64,000 nucleotides of DNA from an uncultured Pontibacter sp. (GTDB lineage Bacteria; Bacteroidota; Bacteroidia; Cytophagales; Hymenobacteraceae): NCBI RefSeq assembly GCF_947495565.1, contig NZ_CANLZM010000013.1, positions 1-64,000 on the forward strand. The letters run 5' to 3'. Each line of letters starts with the position of its first letter. Positions within the stretch are counted from its first letter, which is position 1. The position numbers were made by a program, and so were the translations under genes. The notes beneath the pieces were generated by a model, which was not told the DNA's origin, searched no databases, and saw only the letters and a program-made list of their open reading frames with translations. Below are positions 61,204-64,000 of the stretch, piece after piece.

Positions 61204-61854
61204 TTACTTGGTGCCGTCCCATTCCGCATAAAACTGATCTAGAAACTCTTCCATGTACTGGTGCCGATGCAGGGCCAGTTTCCGGGCTGTTTCAGTATGC
61301 ATACGGTCTTTTAGCAGTAAAAGCTTTTCGTAAAAATGATTGATGGTAGGAGCGGTGTTACTTTTATAAGTCTCGAAGGAGTCGTGCAGCACAGGCTTTA
61401 TGCCAGGGTTATACATTTCTCGGTTTTTATGGCCGCCATAGGCAAAAGTGCGGGCTATACCTATGGCGCCGATGGCATCCAGTCTGTCCGCGTCCTGCAC
61501 TACTTTGCCTTCCAAAGTGGGCATATGAGAGGATGTGCCGGCTCCTTTAAAAGAAAGGTCTTTGATAATGCTGCAAACATGGCCAATGACCTCTTCCTCC
61601 ACAAAATGCTGTTCCATCCAGCTACGGGCCATTTTAGGCCCAACGGTTTCATCTCCGTTATGGAATTTATGGTCACCGATATCATGCAGTAGAGCCGCTA
61701 ATTCTACAACATATATGTCTGCCTGTTCCTGCTGCGCAATATGCTTGGCATTATTCCATACCCGAAGTATGTGCCACCAGTCATGCCCTGACCCTTCTCC
61801 GGAGAGCAAGCCTTGTACATAATTTGCTGCAGCATGTATTGTTTCTTTATGCAT
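61204..61854 (-). CDS. HD-domain phosphohydrolase (YedJ-like)
   Basis: A 216-residue metal-dependent phosphohydrolase. The His-Asp metal site is spread over SGHDWWHILRVWNNAKHIAQ (about 21) and ELAALLHDIGDHKFHNGDET (about 47), with the last Asp in KVVQDADRLDAIGAIGIART (about 118). A helical C-terminus ends HRHQYMEEFLDQFYAEW. Related YedJ/YpgQ proteins act on nucleotides or nucleoside phosphates; the substrate here is not known. It sits in a minus-strand run between a conserved hypothetical and the antiporter. Confidence 0.9.
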   Translation of the reverse strand: MHKETIHAAANYVQGLLSGEGSGHDWWHILRVWNNAKHIAQQEQADIYVVELAALLHDIGDHKFHNGDETVGPKMARSWMEQHFVEEEVIGHVCSIIKDLSFKGAGTSSHMPTLEGKVVQDADRLDAIGAIGIARTFAYGGHKNREMYNPGIKPVLHDSFETYKSNTAPTINHFYEKLLLLKDRMHTETARKLALHRHQYMEEFLDQFYAEWDGTK

Positions 61855-61918
61855 AGCTGAGTTCTCTTAGTCAGCTTAAAGCTAAAGAAAAAACTCTTAT
61901 CAGGCGTTAGTTGCTTGT

Positions 61919-62380
61919 TTATACTAGTATAAGCTCGTGATCTTCAGCCAATACTTTATTTGGCTCCAGTTGCTCCTCCAGTAGGTTAGCCCAGGTATTC
62001 AGGTACAGCACCACATCATTTTGCCGGTTATGTATAAGATGTTTCTGATTGAGCGGCAGCCGTTCCAGAATATCAGGGTGGGTAAGCGACTCCAGGTGAG
62101 CTAACTCATATCGTGTTAAGCCCTTATCCAGCATTTGGTCTATAATTTCATCTAGCGGTAAACCACTCTGAGGGCAATAGTCCCGCAGTTGCTCACGCCA
62201 ATCACCGTAGCGCCACATAGCTGCACCATGTATTTGGCCTTTACTATAGATTGTAATACTTTGAGCTAAATGGCCACAATTGCAGCTACCCATATGCCCC
62301 CATTCGTATTTATCGCCGCTTGCTAGCCTGTTTGCAGTCTCGCGTATGGCCTTGATCAACTCCAAAGAACTTCTTGCCAT
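61919..62380 (-). CDS. conserved hypothetical protein
   Basis: Function not recognised. A soluble 153-residue product (ARSSLELIKAIRETANRLAS) with a Cys-His rich stretch HMGSCNCGHLAQSIT (about 29-43), where two cysteines and two histidines could bind a metal. The helical C-terminal part is LDEIIDQMLDKGLTRYELAH, then VVLYLNTWANLLEEQLE. There is no signal peptide. It lies 65 bases upstream of the HD gene on the same strand, and I recall similar uncharacterised proteins only from Bacteroidota. The ATG at 62380 is the natural start. Confidence 0.75.
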   Translation of the reverse strand: MARSSLELIKAIRETANRLASGDKYEWGHMGSCNCGHLAQSITIYSKGQIHGAAMWRYGDWREQLRDYCPQSGLPLDEIIDQMLDKGLTRYELAHLESLTHPDILERLPLNQKHLIHNRQNDVVLYLNTWANLLEEQLEPNKVLAEDHELILV

Positions 62381-62532
62381 GATTTTGATGCTATAATTGA
62401 TTGTATTACCAAAGGTGTTTAGGTTGAATTCGGCTTAATTTCCTCTGTCGCCTTTCATAACCCGGTTCATATTTGTTCCTTTGTAATATATCCGTTAGAC
62501 GTGGCCAAATGTTTGGCTTTCTTTAAAGATCG

Positions 62533-63390
62533 ATGTCAATTAAATTGTTTTCAGTATACAGCTGCCACCCTAAGCTGTATGTTTTTATACTTGCCGCAGT
62601 AGGTTTATATTTTTCAATTCATCCGGCGCAGGGGCAGATTCTTAATATTGAGCGTGCAAGGGTAGAGCGAGACTCTGCTGATTACTTTACAGGAAAGGGA
62701 GGGCTGAGTTTCTCAATGTTTAATAGAAATGCCGGAAAAAATAACCCGAATAACTACCTTCAACTGACTTTTAACGGAGACATCGCTTATGTATCCAAAC
62801 AGCATAGTTACCTCTTGCTTAACTATTACAACTACCTGCTGGTCAATTATGATTCGGAGGAGCTACGGAATACGGTAGCCAGTACCGGCTATTCTCACTT
62901 TAGGGTTAACTTTTTGCGGAATAACAAGTTATCTTACGAGCTTTTTACGCAGGTTCAGGCTGATAAAGCCAGGGGGCTGGAGTTTAGAACCCTAGCCGGC
63001 GGAGGCTTCAGGTACCTCTTGCTCAAAAGTAACAATAGCTCGATCTACCTGGGCACAGGTTTTATGCACGAACATGAGGAGTGGGAAAACGCAGAGCTGG
63101 AGCAAAAGCTGATTGTGTCTGATCTCATCAAATCAACTAACTATGTTAGCGGGAAGGTAAAGCTCAATGAGCAGGTGAATACAGAAGGCATAGTATACTA
63201 CCAAGTTGGCTACGATGACAAGATAAACTCATTCAGAAACAGAGTAAGCGGTGATGTAACGCTGCAAGTGAAACTAACAACGAAATTTTCATTCAGAACC
63301 AACTTTAGTTGCACCTTTGAGGATGAACCTATTGTGCCGGTCACAAAGTTCGTGTATGCCATATCTAATGGCATACAGGTGCAGTTTTAA
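62533..63390 (+). CDS. DUF481 outer-membrane-like beta-barrel protein
   Basis: A 285-residue exported protein whose sequence is dominated by barrel strands, as in DUF481 proteins: LQLTFNGDIAYVSKQHSYLL, HFRVNFLRNNKLSYELFTQV, FRTLAGGGFRYLLLKSNNSS, GIVYYQVGYDDKINSFRNRV, FSFRTNFSCTFEDEPIVPVT, ending in NGIQVQF with terminal Phe. The signal is longer than usual (about residues 1-34, LYVFILAAVGLYFSIHPAQG). The ATG at 62533 is the first available. Role unknown. The next gene encodes a Wza-like exporter lipoprotein, but the 135-base gap makes an operon uncertain. Confidence 0.75.
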   Translation: MSIKLFSVYSCHPKLYVFILAAVGLYFSIHPAQGQILNIERARVERDSADYFTGKGGLSFSMFNRNAGKNNPNNYLQLTFNGDIAYVSKQHSYLLLNYYNYLLVNYDSEELRNTVASTGYSHFRVNFLRNNKLSYELFTQVQADKARGLEFRTLAGGGFRYLLLKSNNSSIYLGTGFMHEHEEWENAELEQKLIVSDLIKSTNYVSGKVKLNEQVNTEGIVYYQVGYDDKINSFRNRVSGDVTLQVKLTTKFSFRTNFSCTFEDEPIVPVTKFVYAISNGIQVQF

Positions 63391-63525
63391 CGGGAGGCGC
63401 AATTTAATTATAGGAAATTCTGCTTTCTAACGCAATATTTTCATAATTTTACCATTTCAGTCCATAGAACTCATAAACTAAAAATAGCCGCTAGGTTTAT
63501 TTAAACTAGAAGCAATAACAATCTG

Positions 63526-64000
63526 ATGCGCAAAACCCTTATCGCATGGTGGTTCGTGCTCGGGATGGTGATTTTCGCCTCCTGCGTTCCACAAAAAAAA
63601 TTACTCCTGCTACAGGAGAACCCGGAGGTAGAAAATCAAGGAAAGGCAGATGAGCTTATTAAAACCTTTGACCTCAAGAAACCTGTTTATACTTTAAGAA
63701 CTGGAGATGTGCTTTCTTTACGGGTACAATCCACTACTCCCGCAGAATACGATTTCCTGAGTGCAGGCGCTACAACTTTTGGTGCCACTGACCCTGTTTT
63801 AGACGGTTATACTATTGATGATGCGGGTGATATCCTGCTGCCAGTGGTAGGTAAAATTAGTTTAGGCGGCCTCACAATGCAGGAGGCCCGTGCAAGTGTA
63901 ACGGAATCGCTTAAGCCTTTTTTGGCTAATCCCACTGTTAATCTTCGTTTGCTTACCTTCCGCTATACCATAGTAGGCGAGGTTAGTAGCCAAGGGCAGT
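63526..64000 (+). CDS. polysaccharide export lipoprotein, Wza-like (partial)
   Basis: The gene starts at ATG 63526 and runs off the right edge with 158 codons in view. The lipoprotein signal (LIAWWFVLGMVIFASC) ends in the lipobox FASC. The poly_export domain follows: VYTLRTGDVLSLRVQS, GYTIDDAGDILLPVVGKISL, GGLTMQEARASVTESLKPFL, and NLRLLTFRYTIVGEV leading into the first SLBB-type segment. Such proteins form the outer-membrane channel for capsule or exopolysaccharide and usually precede a tyrosine kinase/chain-length regulator, which would lie beyond the window. Confidence 0.88.
   Translation, partial: MRKTLIAWWFVLGMVIFASCVPQKKLLLLQENPEVENQGKADELIKTFDLKKPVYTLRTGDVLSLRVQSTTPAEYDFLSAGATTFGATDPVLDGYTIDDAGDILLPVVGKISLGGLTMQEARASVTESLKPFLANPTVNLRLLTFRYTIVGEVSSQGQ

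Overview
The window looks like a chromosome segment of a Bacteroidota bacterium, most likely order Cytophagales, family Hymenobacteraceae (Pontibacter-like). This is inferred from gene families and style, not from a search. Support: a T9SS-sorted subtilase, a TonB-dependent receptor with an N-terminal carboxypeptidase-like domain, an HU-fold/SPOR protein, DUF2911/DUF4136/DUF922 proteins, almost no Shine-Dalgarno sequences, and promoters of the Bacteroidota type (TTTG, about 18 bases, TAnnTTTG).

Layout. 1-5000 is accessory DNA: five short, AT-rich, mutually unrelated genes (secreted, lipoprotein, membrane or unknown), each followed by an imperfect palindrome resembling an integron attC site. 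One site matches both attC core consensus boxes exactly; others share loop sequences with one another. A reverse-oriented group II intron (about 742-2577) with its reverse transcriptase/maturase sits beside one of these sites. One cassette gene is frameshifted in an A7 run. No integrase is in the window. 5000-7300 holds an HxlR regulator divergent from a VOC-fold protein, and a DUF922 putative metalloprotease.

7500-18800 is a housekeeping and envelope block: holA, then a tight run of TPR protein, outer-membrane barrel, HU/SPOR protein, ExbB, ExbD, TonB-like protein, folC and trmB. 18900-27350 has a TrpF-like protein lacking the catalytic residues, mnmA, a lipoprotein, a T9SS subtilase, rpe, a TonB-dependent receptor and a DUF2911 protein.

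28000-45830 is an amino-acid biosynthesis supercluster: hisG-D-C-B, two unrelated genes, trpE-G-D-C-F-B-A with a type I-beta DAHP synthase, then hisH-A-F-IE. The three biosynthetic blocks each begin with a short leader ORF too small for usual gene calling: a His-rich peptide before hisG, a peptide with three consecutive Trp codons before trpE, and a second His-rich peptide before hisH. For trp and the second his block I can also see a terminator and a competing antiterminator pairing, so these look like classical ribosome-mediated attenuators. All ten his functions (hisB and hisIE as fusions) and all seven trp functions are present.

45900-64000 contains a haloalkane-dehalogenase-like hydrolase, an AsmA-like protein, an M20D amidohydrolase with alanine racemase, a very large hybrid histidine kinase downstream of an NtrC-type regulator, a DUF1206 protein, a DUF4136 lipoprotein, a CPA2 antiporter with RCK domains, an HD phosphohydrolase, a conserved hypothetical, a DUF481 protein and the start of a Wza-like polysaccharide export lipoprotein running off the end. 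Across the window, but sparsely in the first 5 kb, the heptamer AAGTATA/TATACTT is strikingly frequent in both coding and non-coding DNA. I saw no rRNA, tRNA or CRISPR array.
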